Notes under the pieces: generated by a model
What the model saw: only the letters and a program-made list of their open reading frames with translations
What the model was told of the DNA's origin: nothing
The model's database searches: none
Assembly (NCBI GenBank): GCA_001939145.1
Contig: LSRX01001169.1
Span: 122,368 to 186,367, forward strand
DNA: 64,000 nt
Source: Symbiodinium microadriaticum
Lineage: Eukaryota; Sar; Dinophyceae; Suessiales; Symbiodiniaceae
Direction: 5' to 3'
Position numbers and translations under genes: made by a program
Shown here: positions 1 to 11,616 of the stretch, one piece after another
Position numbering within the stretch: the first letter of the stretch is position 1
How the letters are laid out: each line of letters begins with the position of its first letter

Positions 1-413
1 GAGCCTCTGGACCTTCTGGGAAGCAGAAACCCCAGTAGCATACGGCCTTGATGATTAGAAGAGGGGTTCGTGGTATATGACACATATAATATATTTACAA
101 AGACTATAAGTTTCAATAAGACTATAGGGGACAACTTTCACCAATTGTTCGGACAGTTATAGTATCCCCTGGAGCAAACCACACCTCTGGTTCCAAGTCG
201 CGCAGTTCGAATGCAGGATTCTGGATCAGGTTTGGTACTCTTCATCAACCTGAGTCGAAGCATTGCTTACATGCGCTTCCACCACACCGTGCTGTGTGTA
301 AGCAGCCTTCCCGAGGGCGTTTAGAGGCATCGGGCTTGTGGGACTGGTCTCGGGCCCAGGAGTTCTTGAAGTTCCCCTAAACCCTAATCCCTAAACTCAC
401 TGCTGCGAACCCA

Positions 414-507
414 GAGAGCCCAATACCCCTTAAATAAGGAAAATACCTTCAATTATCGGGGCCTTAGTATTATGATTTAAACTATACTCCTTAATTAAGG
501 CTCTTTG
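414..507. repeat. Hairpin-forming short repeat, copy 1 (CCCAATACCCCTTAA family)
   Basis: Begins GAGAGCCCAATACCCCTTAA and ends with an inverted, shortened arm CCTTAATTAAGGCTCTTT. The AT-rich centre pairs imperfectly with itself. Two further copies lie at 26700-26813 and 38363-38449. The structure is that of a small non-coding foldback or MITE-like element. No target-site duplication could be assigned with confidence. Confidence 0.6.
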
Positions 508-751
508 GAACTTGCGGGCATCTTCGCGAGCTTCAAGCCCTGGCGTGAGTCGTGAGCCAGGATGGGCAACTGAGGCGAGGGCTGCGACAAAGTCAGGCTG
601 ACGCACTCGGCGCGTGCTGCTCGCTTGATGCTCAAAATGTTCCTGGGTCACAGACAAAGTTTGACAGAGTGCTCAGACTTACTTACAGCAGTTTAAGGGT
701 GCCTTGGGCTTGGTGTGGTTGAAGGCTGTGTTTCAGGGGTTTTGGGTTTCG

Positions 752-889
752 GGATGCTTCTGGCTTCTGGGGTGCTGCTTTATTCAACATTACGGCTGCC
801 TAGGAGATGTCTAGCGGCCTCTTTCTTGAAGAAGGAGTGGTTCAGTGTGTTTTTTTTCAGGTTTCGGGTCGAGGGCTCTGAGCTATTCA
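752..889. repeat. 138-bp duplicated segment, copy 1
   Basis: This segment, from about CTTCTGGCTTCTGGGGTGCT to GAGGGCTCTGAGCTATTCA, recurs with only a few substitutions and small indels at 7763-7901 in the same orientation. The sequence on both sides of each copy differs, so this is a dispersed repeat and not part of a larger local duplication. No convincing coding frame is conserved between the copies. Confidence 0.7.
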
Positions 890-1025
890 TGTGAGATTGT
901 GTTTGCATGGTTACACTGATCTTCCGCCGAGTCGCCGTGGCAGGCTTGCCCAACACCTTCGCGGTATGAAAAGTGGAGGCTCGAGGCTGGACATGGGCGG
1001 TAGAAAGAGTGCAGAATGTGGGCAC

Positions 1026-1037
1026 CACTACTACTAG

Positions 1038-1120
<83 letters not shown>

Positions 1121-1335
1121 GTGCTGCAACTAGGGCTGCTACTCTGCTACTGCTACTGCTGCTACTGCTACTTTTGCTACTGCTACTGCTTCTGCTACTA
1201 GTGCTACTAGTGCTACTAGTGCTACTAGTGCTACTAGCGGTGCCGGTGCTATCAGTGCTTCTAGTGCTACTGGTGCTACTGCTGCTGCCAAAGCGACTGC
1301 TGTTGCTGCCACTGCTGCTGCTATGGTGTGGCAGC
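1026..1335. repeat. CTA array grading into CTG/CTA-rich tract
   Basis: About 30 copies of the trinucleotide CTA (1026-1120) are followed by a mixed CTG, CTA and AGTGCTACT-like tract to about 1335. Open frames here translate to Thr-, Leu- or Val-only stretches and are low-complexity artefacts. Confidence 0.9.
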
Positions 1336-1496
1336 AGCACCACCACCACTTGTGGCAGTGGCACAGTCGGCGTCATCGTTGTCTGCTCTCACTGGTAGTG
1401 AACCAGCAATGCTGGAACTGGTGGCAGTCGCCGAGGCGCTAGCTTCAATTCAATTCGGAATCTCAGCATAAAAGCACGCTTCCCGGTGTTGGTACC

Positions 1497-1497
<1 letters not shown>

Positions 1498-1527
<30 letters not shown>

Positions 1528-1595
1528 TGTATGTATATATATATATATATATTGGTATATATGTATGTGTATACATACATATATATATATATATT
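1498..1595. repeat. GTAT and TATA microsatellite
   Basis: An uninterrupted GTAT tetranucleotide run is followed by alternating TA and TATATG-like units. Pure simple-sequence DNA with no gene. Confidence 0.9.
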
Positions 1596-1710
1596 ATACA
1601 TGTAAACTGTAGCTTAAAGTGTATTACTCAGGCCCTGGCATTCTGCTTCAGGTCCAGGGCGCTGCGCATGGCAGCCCCGGGTGGAAGTCGACAGGCCGAT
1701 GACATCAAGG

Positions 1711-1811
1711 TTTTTAGGGTTTAGGGTTTAGGGTTTAGGGTTTAGGGTTTAGGGTTTAGGGTTTAGGGTTTAGGGTTTAGGGTTTAGGGTTTAGGGTTTA
1801 GGGTTTAGGGT
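1711..1811 (+). repeat. Telomere-like (TTTAGGG)n array, longest in the window
   Basis: About 14 perfect copies of TTTAGGG, the plant/dinoflagellate-type telomere unit, lie inside an otherwise ordinary sequence context. They are followed by a degenerate tract rich in CTATAAG-like words. Unique-looking sequence on both sides shows it is interstitial and not a chromosome end. Confidence 0.95.
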
Positions 1812-2021
1812 AAGTGCAAGGGTTACTATAAGAGGGCTCTAACTATAAGAGTTGCCTATAAGGATTGCGAAAGGCTACTCTAAGGGCTACGACAGAAGCT
1901 TCAGGCTGAGGGTTTAGGGGGTTGAGGCTTTCGACTGTAGGGTTTGGAGATTTGTGCTGACGGGGGAATACTGTCGCACCGATGGCTTGTAGGGATATAT
2001 GAGTATTTACAACCAACGTAT

Positions 2022-2100
2022 CTGTATGTGTATGTATATACACATATAGATATAGATATACATATATATATATATATATATATGCGTACATATACATATG
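2022..2100. repeat. TATATG/TATA microsatellite
   Basis: Runs of GTATGTATA, TATAGA and TATATA units. No coding potential. Confidence 0.85.
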
Positions 2101-3453
2101 TTTGAATTATCTATACGTATTTCCCTATACATACATGTGTACGTATGCATCGCATCGGTTGGGCTTCGGATGATGATAAGCCATTCTTCGGGTTTGTGGA
2201 GCTTTGGAACCTTTGTCCAAAACTCAACTGCTGCAGAGCTGCCACAACAGGTTTGATGAGAACAGCCGCAGAAAAGCGCACGTTTGAGGGTTTAGAGCTT
2301 GTTTCATCACCCGTACCACCATCACTAGCATCAGCGCCTGGTTCTTCGAAGAGCCATGAGCCAGTCCGCAACTCGTCATGTTCCAAGCTTGCGACTAGTT
2401 TATGTGCATCCTGCCGGCCGGTGGCGATGCCCTGCAGCCCTGAATCCGACACATGTCTCACCACAAAGCAAACATACGCAGTGCTACCTCGGGCTCAGTG
2501 TGTGAGTTGGCAGGCGCAACAATAGCAAGTGGGTGACGACCTGGGAAAACTTCCGAGAAAAAAAAGGCTTAGGCTTCGAGGTCAAACCCTGTGTGCAAAG
2601 TGATCGTGACAACCTCGACTACCACCCAAACGCCGCTCAGGACCTGGGCACAAGGCACGTGCCGCTGTCTCTTCATCTGCTGCCGGCTTCCCGGATGGCC
2701 GCATCCTGGAATCAAGCCACCACAGTGCACATAATGTTGTCGTTCCTATCCTTTGCTGGTGATGATGACATCGACGATGCTCATTGAACATGAATACATC
2801 TTCTTGTGCTATTCATCGCTTCGGGTGGTGTCGGTCGCTGCGAACACTGTTGCGATGGTTGCAAACGACATCATAATGAAACACCGTACATCTGGCGTCG
2901 TGGTCATCACCATCACCATCCTTCTACATCTTCCGCCACTGTATCCCAGCAGCACCGCAACACCACCACGCGGCTGCAGCTGCTGCGGGGGACGGGGACG
3001 GGGACGAGAACGCTTTTCTGACTCACGCACCGGGTGCTCATAATTTAATGGTTCTATGCATATTATTGCTGTTACCACCACGATTGCGACAAGTTGTAAG
3101 CTGTTCCTTACCATCTGCTTTCTGTTCCTTACTTCCGACTACCTGGACATACCTGGATGCATTCGTGGATCTGGGTCTTGGTGCTTTCACCCTGCCTTTT
3201 CGACGCCGGGGTTGACTGAATGTAGCGATGCGGAGTTCCGACCCCTCCGACGCTAAACAGCCAGTTCTGGCCGGTTTCCCTAGTGAGACATCCCATGACC
3301 CTAGCGCATGGGCATGTCGATCTTGGTTCTGAAACAACTGCAAAGGGCCTAGATTCTGGATACTGGAAACCAACGAAACTAACTGGGCTGACAACATGAG
3401 GACAAAAGCTCCGTCTAGAACTTCCTGTCCAGGCCCTTCGTCTTGAGCTTTCT

Positions 3454-5514
3454 TCAAAAGTCAAGAATGAGCTTAGCACCATCCTTGAGCGCTTCTAAGA
3501 TTGTGAAGAAAACACAAGACTCGGCTCCGATTTGGAGAGCCCTCGCAGCTCCCCCCTGGAAGAAGCCCACAAAGCCCTCCGAGTCATAAATCGACTGCGC
3601 GGCCCGGCCCGAGGCTTCAAGAATATTGTCCGCCCGTGACTCCGATGACTCAGGCTGTTCCTTGGCAAGGAGTACGGACAGGATAAGGTCCGGCGGATTA
3701 GTCAGCAGTCCTGTAAGAGCTCCCGAAGCGGCACCCCAGATCACTGGCTGGAGGCTCAGCGGTATGCCAAATGGGACCAACTCGACGTTTTCGTGAAGGA
3801 AATCATAGAGAGAGTACTGCAAAGCGCCAAAAGGCAGCCCGCGCAAGACGACGAGGCTCCAACTTCTCACCAACTTATCCTGGGCTCTTGTTCAGAGATT
3901 TAATTTTTAAGTTGCCACAATAAGGAAACAACATTAGTTACTATAGATCCCTATCATGGTAACTTAAAATAATAAATCCCCAAACAGCCAGATCCCAGTC
4001 TCTCTGAGGCCCTCGGTATCTGCTAGGAGGCCCTCCACGGCCGCCTCCTCGGACTTATAGACCCCAGTCTGAAGCTGCCGGCTCAAGAGTTCAAAGGGAG
4101 CCCTCAGGAAGGTCCCTGGGAAGTAGGCCAAGGCCCCTGCAGGGATCATCACTAGCAGCTTCAGGTCTGCGTTGTTCGCGTCCACAAAAGGTAGGAGGCA
4201 GAAGAACCGGGTGATGCTGTTGAAGCCAGAGATGTAAAGGCTCTTTGCTGGCACCTCCCTGACAAGAGTGCTTAACAAGCCACTGTACAAGTCTGAAACG
4301 ACGACTGTCGCATCCCCCTTTGGAAGAGCTGCTTGCCCAGCCTGCAGCCGTGCTTTGATCGTCTCAAGAGGGTAAGTGATGCAACAAGTGAAAAAGGTCG
4401 CGACACCGGCTAGAACCAGGTCCAGAATACGATTCTGTTCATTCGTTCTGGTCAGAGCTATCCACGTCTGCGGAAATGACTTAACTTCCCGCACACCCTT
4501 CATCTGCGAACCGCCCAGAAGTGGATTAGGTTCGAGCTTCACTGTGGCAGTGAGCCCATCATATAGCCATATCACACGACCCATCTTGCCCTTGTCTGGG
4601 CCTCGAATGACCAGCACTTCGTCCCGAATTGCCGGCTTTTGTACCGCAATAGGTGTATACACCAGCTGAGAGTCTGCCACATCCTTGTACAGCACCTCTG
4701 TGCTAGTCATGGGGTCGTAGCCTTCGTACAAGTTTGCAGCCTTCAAGTAGTGGTCATAAGCGACAGACAGCTCAGCAAATGCCTTCTCCGTCCCTCGACT
4801 GTTCTTTGCTTTAACGCATGCGTCAAAATCATCGAGAGCCCTTGAGAAACGGAATAGCTCAAAACGCAGCGATTTGCATAGGAGCTCCTGCTGCGGAGTG
4901 GGATGCGGATAGGTAGCATTGATGTAAAAGTTTAGGAGCGGGTAGTAGGCCCGAAAGATGAGGACATCTGAGGACAGACTTTGCCAGAATTCGGTATAGA
5001 TGTCCTCCTGCGTGACGTCTAGGATACTGCTGATGTTGCGGATTCGCGCCGCGACGGAGGGGGGTCCTGAGGCCGGCTTTTGGGCCACCAGAGCCCGAAT
5101 CCTGTCGGCGACTTTGGAATACCAAGCAGCATAGGTGACTTGCTCACTGGAGGGTAAGTTTGAGCTGAAAGAGAGATACATTGAGATGCCAAAGGACAGG
5201 AGCAAGGCCACCAGAGAGCTGGCGAGCACTATGCGTGTAGCATTCCAGGCATGCTGATGATGATCATCTGTTTCTTGCATTTCGTCAAGAGACATCTCGC
5301 CGTGCACTTGCACGTCCTGCCAGGGGCCACCATAGGCACGAGTCACGGCGCTGGGCGCACGGCTGGGTAAGGAGCATGGCGTGAAGAGCAGATCCCTGCC
5401 TCTGCCAAGTCTAAGCAAGCCAGCCATGAGCACCAGCATTACTGCAACTCTGCTGGAAGCAGTGCGAGATCGCTTGATGCAGGGATGTTGCCATCCATTT
5501 CGAGCTGGCGACAT
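3454..5514 (-). CDS. Plastid- or mitochondrion-directed carrier-family protein with KOW-like motif (two exons)
   Basis: I read this as complement(join(3454..3879, 3979..5514)), about 653 residues starting at an ATG. Residues 23-35 form a signal-like hydrophobic stretch, and a second membrane segment lies at 95-115, the spacing of a dinoflagellate class I plastid presequence. Residues 297-330 (VLVIRGPDKGKMGRVIW) match a KOW motif. Three mitochondrial-carrier repeats follow, with signatures YPLETIKARLQ (381-391), RAPFELLSRQLQ (471-482) and, in exon 2, NPPDLILSVLL. This suggests a solute carrier in an organelle membrane; the substrate is unknown. Exon 1 runs into a stop if read through. The 99-base intron (3880-3978) is GA...AG, phase 0, with GGAT at both edges, and restores the carrier fold. 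A KOW motif ahead of a carrier domain is unusual. Residues 130-280 are of a type I do not recognise. Confidence 0.75.
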
Positions 5515-6247
5515 GCAGCCTTTGGGTCGGCTGTCGCGACCCAGGCATAATTATTCCTGAAACTTTCAAATGGCTGCAGTTTGGCAAACTGTGCAGCCTG
5601 ACAGCTCTTTCACAACCACAGCACGCTCCATGGCTCACACGGAAACACAGACGCACCGATGTCGCTTCGGTGGTTTTTCCTCTCATACTTCGGTCACGTC
5701 AGCAAGCTCTATATGTTGAAACGGATGGCCTTGCATAGGAGAGGCTCTGTTCTCAGGAAACTGGTGAGAACATTGCCGGAGATCCTCTCCTGGAACAACT
5801 TTCCGATCGGATCCCACAAAAGAGTCAGCTCCTCTCAAGCTCCTGTATCTGCGAGAATCCGAACAACGTTTCACACAGAAAGGGCGACCCTCCCCGGTCA
5901 CTTCCGTCTGGGCCTTGCGGCTCGGGCGGCCAGAATAGAAAGCACTGCCAGGGAGGCCCCCACCAACTCCTTGGGCAAGGGAGCAGCTCATTTTGCACCG
6001 GCTCCCTTAGGAAAAGATTAATAGAAGACCCAAATCGTAACCACCAAAAAAAAAAAGGAAAGACAGTAACAAAAGCGAACCTTGAACCCCAAAAGCACCT
6101 CCTTCAGAGCTCTCACAGGACCTTGGGACCAGAGAACCCCACAGCCCCAAAAACACAGTAACCCGAGGCGCCAGGAGGCCCCCTTGGCCCGCTGAAAGCG
6201 TCGGCCGCGGCCCAGGAGGGCCAAGCGAACCCGGAGCCTCCGGCAGA

Positions 6248-6310
6248 CTTAGGGTTTAGGGTTTGGGGTTTAGGGCTTAGGGGTTAGGGTTTAGGGTTTA
6301 GGGTTTAGGC
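6248..6310 (+). repeat. Degenerate TTTAGGG array
   Basis: About nine units of TTTAGGG with variants TTTGGGG, CTTAGGG and TTAGGG. Interstitial. Confidence 0.85.
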
Positions 6311-7171
6311 TCCTTTACATAAGAGCTCCTGTGTAAGGCTTCCATAAGAGTCCTATGTGGCTTCCGTAAAGGTCTGTCCTACAAGGCTTCCGCAAGGGTC
6401 CTATAAGGGTTCTACTGTAAAACTCGACAGGGGTTCTATACAGTTTTTTAACCAAAAGTCAGGTTCCACGGCGATTTAGGGTTGTGTAAGGCGTTCTTTC
6501 AGCGCTCTATAAAGTTGAGGGTGTGCACGGACCCTATCTAACCCTATGTTGCCCCGAAACCTTGGTTATGAGCACCCCTCAACCCGAAAAGCTATAAGCC
6601 TCGTCACAATCCATAACAGCCCAAGTTTGGAAATTTAAATCAAAACCCTAAGAAACCCCTTTTAGATTCCCCTCAAAGCAACCCGCCGCAGAGTAACCCG
6701 CACAGCCCTAACTTTAAACCCTAAACCCTGAAACCCTAAGCTCTAACTCCTTAACCCGAAACCGAAACCCTGCGTAGCAACCCCTAAAGGAGTCCCTAAG
6801 CCCCACCTGGAAAGACACGAACGCCGAGCCCAGCGAAGGGGGGGGAAGCCGTGCCAACCGCACGGAGGCGCCTCTTCCTTGACCCAGCAAAAGCGGTTTT
6901 TGTCGAGAGTGACACCATGGGGTTGCACGAGGGTGCTATAGGGTTTTACAAGGGTCGAAAGAGGTTTTGATTTTAGAAGGTCTTCGCGGGTCTTCCGGAT
7001 TCATCATAAGGCTTTCATAAGGGGCCTATGGGGTTAAGCGTCTACTTAGAGGATCATCGTACTTAGCAAGGATATGTGTAGCCTTTTGTAATTAGAAGTC
7101 TGGATACCCTACTTAAGACTCTACTTACTAAGTCCCCTGAAAATGTAAGCGACGCCCTAACCGTAGACTCA

Positions 7172-7248
7172 TGCCTAAACCCTAAACCCTAAACCCCAAA
7201 ACCCTAAACCCCAATAGCCCTAAACCCCAATAGCCCTAAACCCTAAAC
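7172..7248 (-). repeat. CCCTAAA array (telomere-like, reverse orientation)
   Basis: Units of CCCTAAA with CCCCAAA and CCCCAATAG variants. Its orientation is opposite to the arrays at 6.2 and 7.6 kb, so neighbouring arrays do not share one strand. Confidence 0.85.
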
Positions 7249-7560
7249 CGATAAGCCTCCAGGCTGCCGAAGCAAACCTCAAAACCCCGAGCCCTCAAAC
7301 CCTCGATCCCGAAAGCCGACAAAGTGACCCTTAAAAAATCCCCAGGACTCCATAATACACTATCTTGCATTATCTTAGACTAACTTAGACTATTCTGTAT
7401 TGTGTTATACTATGGTATGTTACATGTTGCTGTATTACCAAGCCCACAACTCCCAAACTCTGCTTAAGCGCGGCCCGGGCTTCGAAGGGAGGCGCGAGGC
7501 AGGAAAGGTCTGACTCTGCCTGCAAAGGCCTGGGTCAGAAGGGTTTTCTAAGCAAATTGC

Positions 7561-7643
7561 TTTAGGGTTTAGGGTTTAGGGCTTAGGGCTTAGGGTTTAG
7601 GGCTTAGGGCTTAGGGCTTAGGGTTGAGGGCTTAGGGTTGGGG
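7561..7643 (+). repeat. TTTAGGG/CTTAGGG array
   Basis: Alternating TTTAGGG and CTTAGGG heptamers, about eleven units, ending in GTTGGGG. Confidence 0.85.
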
Positions 7644-7762
7644 CATGACGGGTTTGGTTGGGTGGTTGGTAAGTTCATGGCATGGAGGATTTGATGCTTC
7701 GGGTTTCAGAGTACTTTGAAGCTTCGGGCTTCGAAGCATGGGTTTAGGAGTATTGGGTTTGG

Positions 7763-7901
7763 GGTCCTTCTGGCTTCTGGGGTGCTGCTTTATTCAACAT
7801 TAGGGGCTGCCTAGGAGATGTCTAGCGGCCTCTTTCTTGAAGAAGGGGAGTGGTTCAGTGGTTTTTTTTCAGGTCTCGGGTCGAGGGCTCTGAGCTATTC
7901 A
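7763..7901. repeat. 138-bp duplicated segment, copy 2
   Basis: Near-identical to 752-889 in the same orientation, with a few substitutions and 1-2 base indels. The boundaries are sharp relative to unrelated flanks. Confidence 0.7.
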
Positions 7902-8055
7902 GGCCTTGGGGGTTCAGTCCAGGACACCGCCCTTGCAGTAGCTAGGGACCAGGGCTGGGCAACTTCAAGAATTGGACCAGAGAGCAACTTTCTCGCAGCA
8001 GCAGTCTGTGATGCAAAACGCCCTATAACTTATAACACTGCTACGGCCGTTCATG

Positions 8056-8182
8056 AACCCTAAACCCTAACATACCCTAAACCCTAAACCCTAACATACC
8101 ATAACCCTAAACCCCTAAACCCCTAAACCCTAACATACCCTCATCCTAAATCCCTAAACCCCTAAACCCCTAAACCCTACAG
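8056..8182 (-). repeat. CCCTAAA array with ACATA interruptions
   Basis: Blocks of CCCTAAA and CCCCTAAA are separated by the repeated interruption CCCTAACATACC, suggesting that a composite higher-order unit was amplified. Confidence 0.85.
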
Positions 8183-8294
8183 CCTAAGCCTCTGCTTCTC
8201 TTCCAAGCGGCCTTGCTTCGCCGTGGCTGCGGCTTTTGAGCCGAGGCCGCGGCTGCCGGCGGTGCCGCCGTGGCTTCGGAGGGCAGCTCGCTCC

Positions 8295-8456
8295 TCAATA
8301 TACTATACTATACTATACTATACTATACTATACTAAACTGTACTATACTATACTATACTATATACTATGCTATGCTATGCTATACTATACTATACTGTAC
8401 TATACTATACTATACACTATGCTATGCTATACTATACTATACTGTACTATATACTA
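8295..8456. repeat. (ATACT)n pentanucleotide array
   Basis: About 30 units of the pentamer ACTAT with ACTGT and GCTAT variants. The open frames across it translate to Tyr/Ile/Leu repeats and are artefacts. Confidence 0.95.
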
Positions 8457-9214
8457 TGAGATCGTACAATATTAATATAACACTAAAAAGGAGGCTCGAC
8501 TTTTTCTAAAAGGGTTCGGGCCTGGGTTCTCTATGAGGTTTCTACACTGATTTTATAAGGGCTCTTGCAAGGGTTCTGCAAGGGTTCTACAGGCGTTTAG
8601 GATTTGGGTTTTCGGGTCCAGGGATTTTGGGCAACGTATTAGAACCTCACTGGATGACGGAGCGCTGGGTCGTTCAAACCTTGACTGACCCAATCAACAT
8701 GCCCTCCTTTTTTTTTGCTCAACACCATGTTCTCGCCACTCTTGGGGCTTAACTTCGTTTGCAGATATGCTTGTCTGCTCGACCTGTGGTTTGCTCTGCC
8801 GTGACAATGCACTTTCGACATGAAACTAGCATAGCATGAGGCCAGTATGTCGCTTTTTGCGAGACTCCTTATGATTCTCGATGATGCTCGAAACGTCTAG
8901 AACACATCGCAAACAGAAGATTCCAGAAGCCGTATGCCAAGTCTTCAAGCCTAGAGCTTAAATCCGTACCCCGGGTCCTTAACAGTCTCAGGGTCTAGCA
9001 ATCCTAAATCTGGGTCTAAGTGTTGAGGGTTTCTCTAAGGGCGAGAATGCGCACCGCACTATGGCGGCAACCCGAGTGGAATCCGAGAATGAGCGAGGGA
9101 TTGCTGCGGGAGCACGATTGCCAACATTTCATTTCCGCGGCCACCCGAAACAGTACAAGCCGAATACAAGGCGGCCAAAATGAGCACTGGACTCCGGTAG
9201 AAGCACGAGTCCAG

Positions 9215-11573
9215 CTAAAACCAACCGCACATCTCGTACCCTTGGTGACCAAGTCCACCTATCCCGAATGTAAGAACCCCATAGATACCGCACCGTTTGG
9301 GGAAAAGCACAAGCTCCACAAAAGGGCTTGAGGTCGTCCTCATAAGCCGATCGATCATCATGATGAAGCCCGTGGAGAGGACCAAGTTCGCAGCAAGGCT
9401 CAAGACCGCCACGGCCACAGCCGGGCCCTGGCGTTTAGGGGTTTAGGGCTTATAAGGGCTCCTTCCTAAACCCTAAACCCTAAACCGTCCCTAAGCCCCA
9501 AGCCAGCGAGATTTTGAAGGGGGCTCTTTCCGAAGGGCGGGCCGGTATCTAGACATGATCAATGGGATTCAAGGCTTAAGGGTTTCGAGCTAGGGCTGCG
9601 CTATGCTCAGAGATACAAGTTTTCTCGTCGTAATTGTAATTCTCGAAACTGCCATCACTTGTCGCGACCCATACCTATGAATGTATTTGCATGTGCTTCG
9701 ATTTTAGGTCGTTCTGCGGCCAACCTACAGCATGACACTGCTTGGAATTCCCTACTCTTCCCTTTGTCGCTCTAAAATGTTTGCGTCCTGCATGCCGAGG
9801 CCAAGGGAGATCGCAATGACGCCAGCACCCACCTCAGCGTGCTGTTGTCACTTGCCGTTGAAGTTTCGTCTAGGTTGTTCACTCCTTCGGATTTAGGGTT
9901 CTAAATGAGGATCTTTCCATGGACTGCGAAAAATAGAGAGGTAGGTAGATTGCACGTCAGTGCAGAACGTCTGTTTGCAGTCTGCACACGACAAACCTTT
10001 GATAGGGACTTCTTGAAACTTCGTGCGCTTGACACTCAGGGTCCTTACTTTCGGGTGTATACCAGGGTCCCTGTTGCTTGGATACTTTTGTTGCGAGTAG
10101 GTAAGCAGCTGCTGATACATACGTGCGTACGAATGCAGCAGGTATGCGTAGACCTACACATACATGAGATCAACCTCAACCGCGGAAGAACCCCAGCCCG
10201 CACCTCACCACGCGGGCACATGCCCAGTGAAAGAGCCAGTCGGGTCCGCAAGTTCGCCTCCTTCCTGTAGCAGAACCTGGGTCGTTCTTGAAGGAGCCTA
10301 GAAGACCATGTTTCAGACTTCAGCAGCTCAAGGTACACCACCTTTCTCACCTAGGAGCAAGAGCATCATCTTGCCCAAGATCATCAGCAGGGAGACCACC
10401 GTCACATGGAAGACCATCTGCCCCGCGGTGAGGTGCCCCGCAGCCTTGGTCTTCCCTGGTTTGGGGCTCAAGGGGCTCAAGGGGTTCGGGGTTAAGGGGT
10501 TAAGGGGTTAAGGGGTTTAGGGGTTTAGGGGTTAGGCTTCAAACAGCTCCAAGCGGCCGTGAAGAGGGAGGGCATGGACATGCCCACCAGGAGCATGAAG
10601 AAGGTGGAGACCAGGCTTTTTGCCTGCTCCTCCCTCCTCTCGTCCAGTAGTTCGCACCAGTCATCTTTCGGCTCGCAAATCCGGGTCATGCAACCCATCA
10701 CAAAAGCTGGTAGCAGCACCTCGATGTGAATGCGCCCTGAGGTGAAGTTGCAGAGCCCCTCACAGCAAGCCGTGATGATTCCTGCGTAGAGCATGGTCCA
10801 CCTCCAGGAACTCTGCAGGCGAATCTTGTGTAGCTTTTGCCAGGCAAGCCCAAGGCATAAAGTCACGAAGACTGCGTCGAATGAGAGTTCCCACTTGAAG
10901 CCGACTAAGTACATTTTCAAGGGGATCATAAGCAAAATGGTATCCAAGTCATCGAAGATGGCCAAGATCTGCGCCTTTCGAAAGAGCCAAGTCTCTTTGA
11001 AGCCCGCGGCCTCGACATTTAGGGTTCGGGGTCAGCTCCTATAGTGATCCTAGTGCCTATCCTAGGCTTTAGGGTTTAGGGTTTAGGGTTGTTTAAGATT
11101 TAGGGTTTAGGGTTTAGGGGGATTTTTAGGTTTCGCCTCCAGCATGTTGAAGAGTATCCCGGCGCTGGTCGGTGCCGCAAACCTTGCCATTAAAAGCGCG
11201 GAGCCCCAGGCCAAGCCGGAGTTCGGCAGCGCAAAGTGCAGCCAGAGCGCTACAAAAATCCAAGGAAGTCCAGCTGCGGACATGGCCACCTCGCTACTCT
11301 AGCTTGTTGGGGTGCAGGCCTTCGGGAAGTGGACCAAACCCTTCTGGCTAAGATGGTCCGCCGGCGACTTAGTGTGAGTAAATTGAAAAAATAAGCGGTA
11401 CTAGGGCGAATGAGCTGCCAAGTAGTCTTGTGCATAATTGCCCAGCTTGCTTCGCTCGATCACGAACTCGTGGCCCACATTGACCATCAGAAAGGAGAGC
11501 GCAAACATCGTCAGCACACCGACAACGCGGCCGTAGAGAGCGTACCTTGGCGACGGCAACGACCACAACAAGA

Positions 11574-11616
<43 letters not shown>

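Larger units (their letters stand above)
1..3453. other. Repeat-rich stretch without a recognised gene
   Basis: I find no protein that I recognise on either strand. The stretch holds CTA/CTG trinucleotide tracts, GTAT and TATA tracts, a long TTTAGGG array, one copy of a hairpin-forming repeat and one copy of a 138-bp duplicated segment. Open frames between 2.1 and 3.45 kb are short, overlap on opposite strands and show no family motif. Downstream (3') sequence of the minus-strand carrier gene would lie at the right end of this stretch. Confidence 0.5.
5515..9214. other. Repeat-rich stretch without a recognised gene
   Basis: Short open frames at 5659-6021 and on the opposite strand show no family motif. 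The rest holds several degenerate TTTAGGG/CCCTAAA tracts (6248-6310, 7172-7248, 7561-7643, 8056-8182), tracts of degenerate CTATAAGGGTTCT-like words (6310-6450, 6925-7030, 8520-8600), the second copy of the 138-bp repeat and a TATAC microsatellite. The 5' end of the carrier gene may extend into 5515-6020, but I cannot show it. Confidence 0.45.

Noticed and set aside
780-1398. Frames of 198 and 141 codons on opposite strands
   Set aside because: They translate CTA/CTG microsatellite into Ser, Val, Thr or Leu runs.
1711-1811. A true telomere or chromosome end
   Set aside because: Non-repetitive sequence continues on both sides, and many more arrays occur in both orientations across the window.
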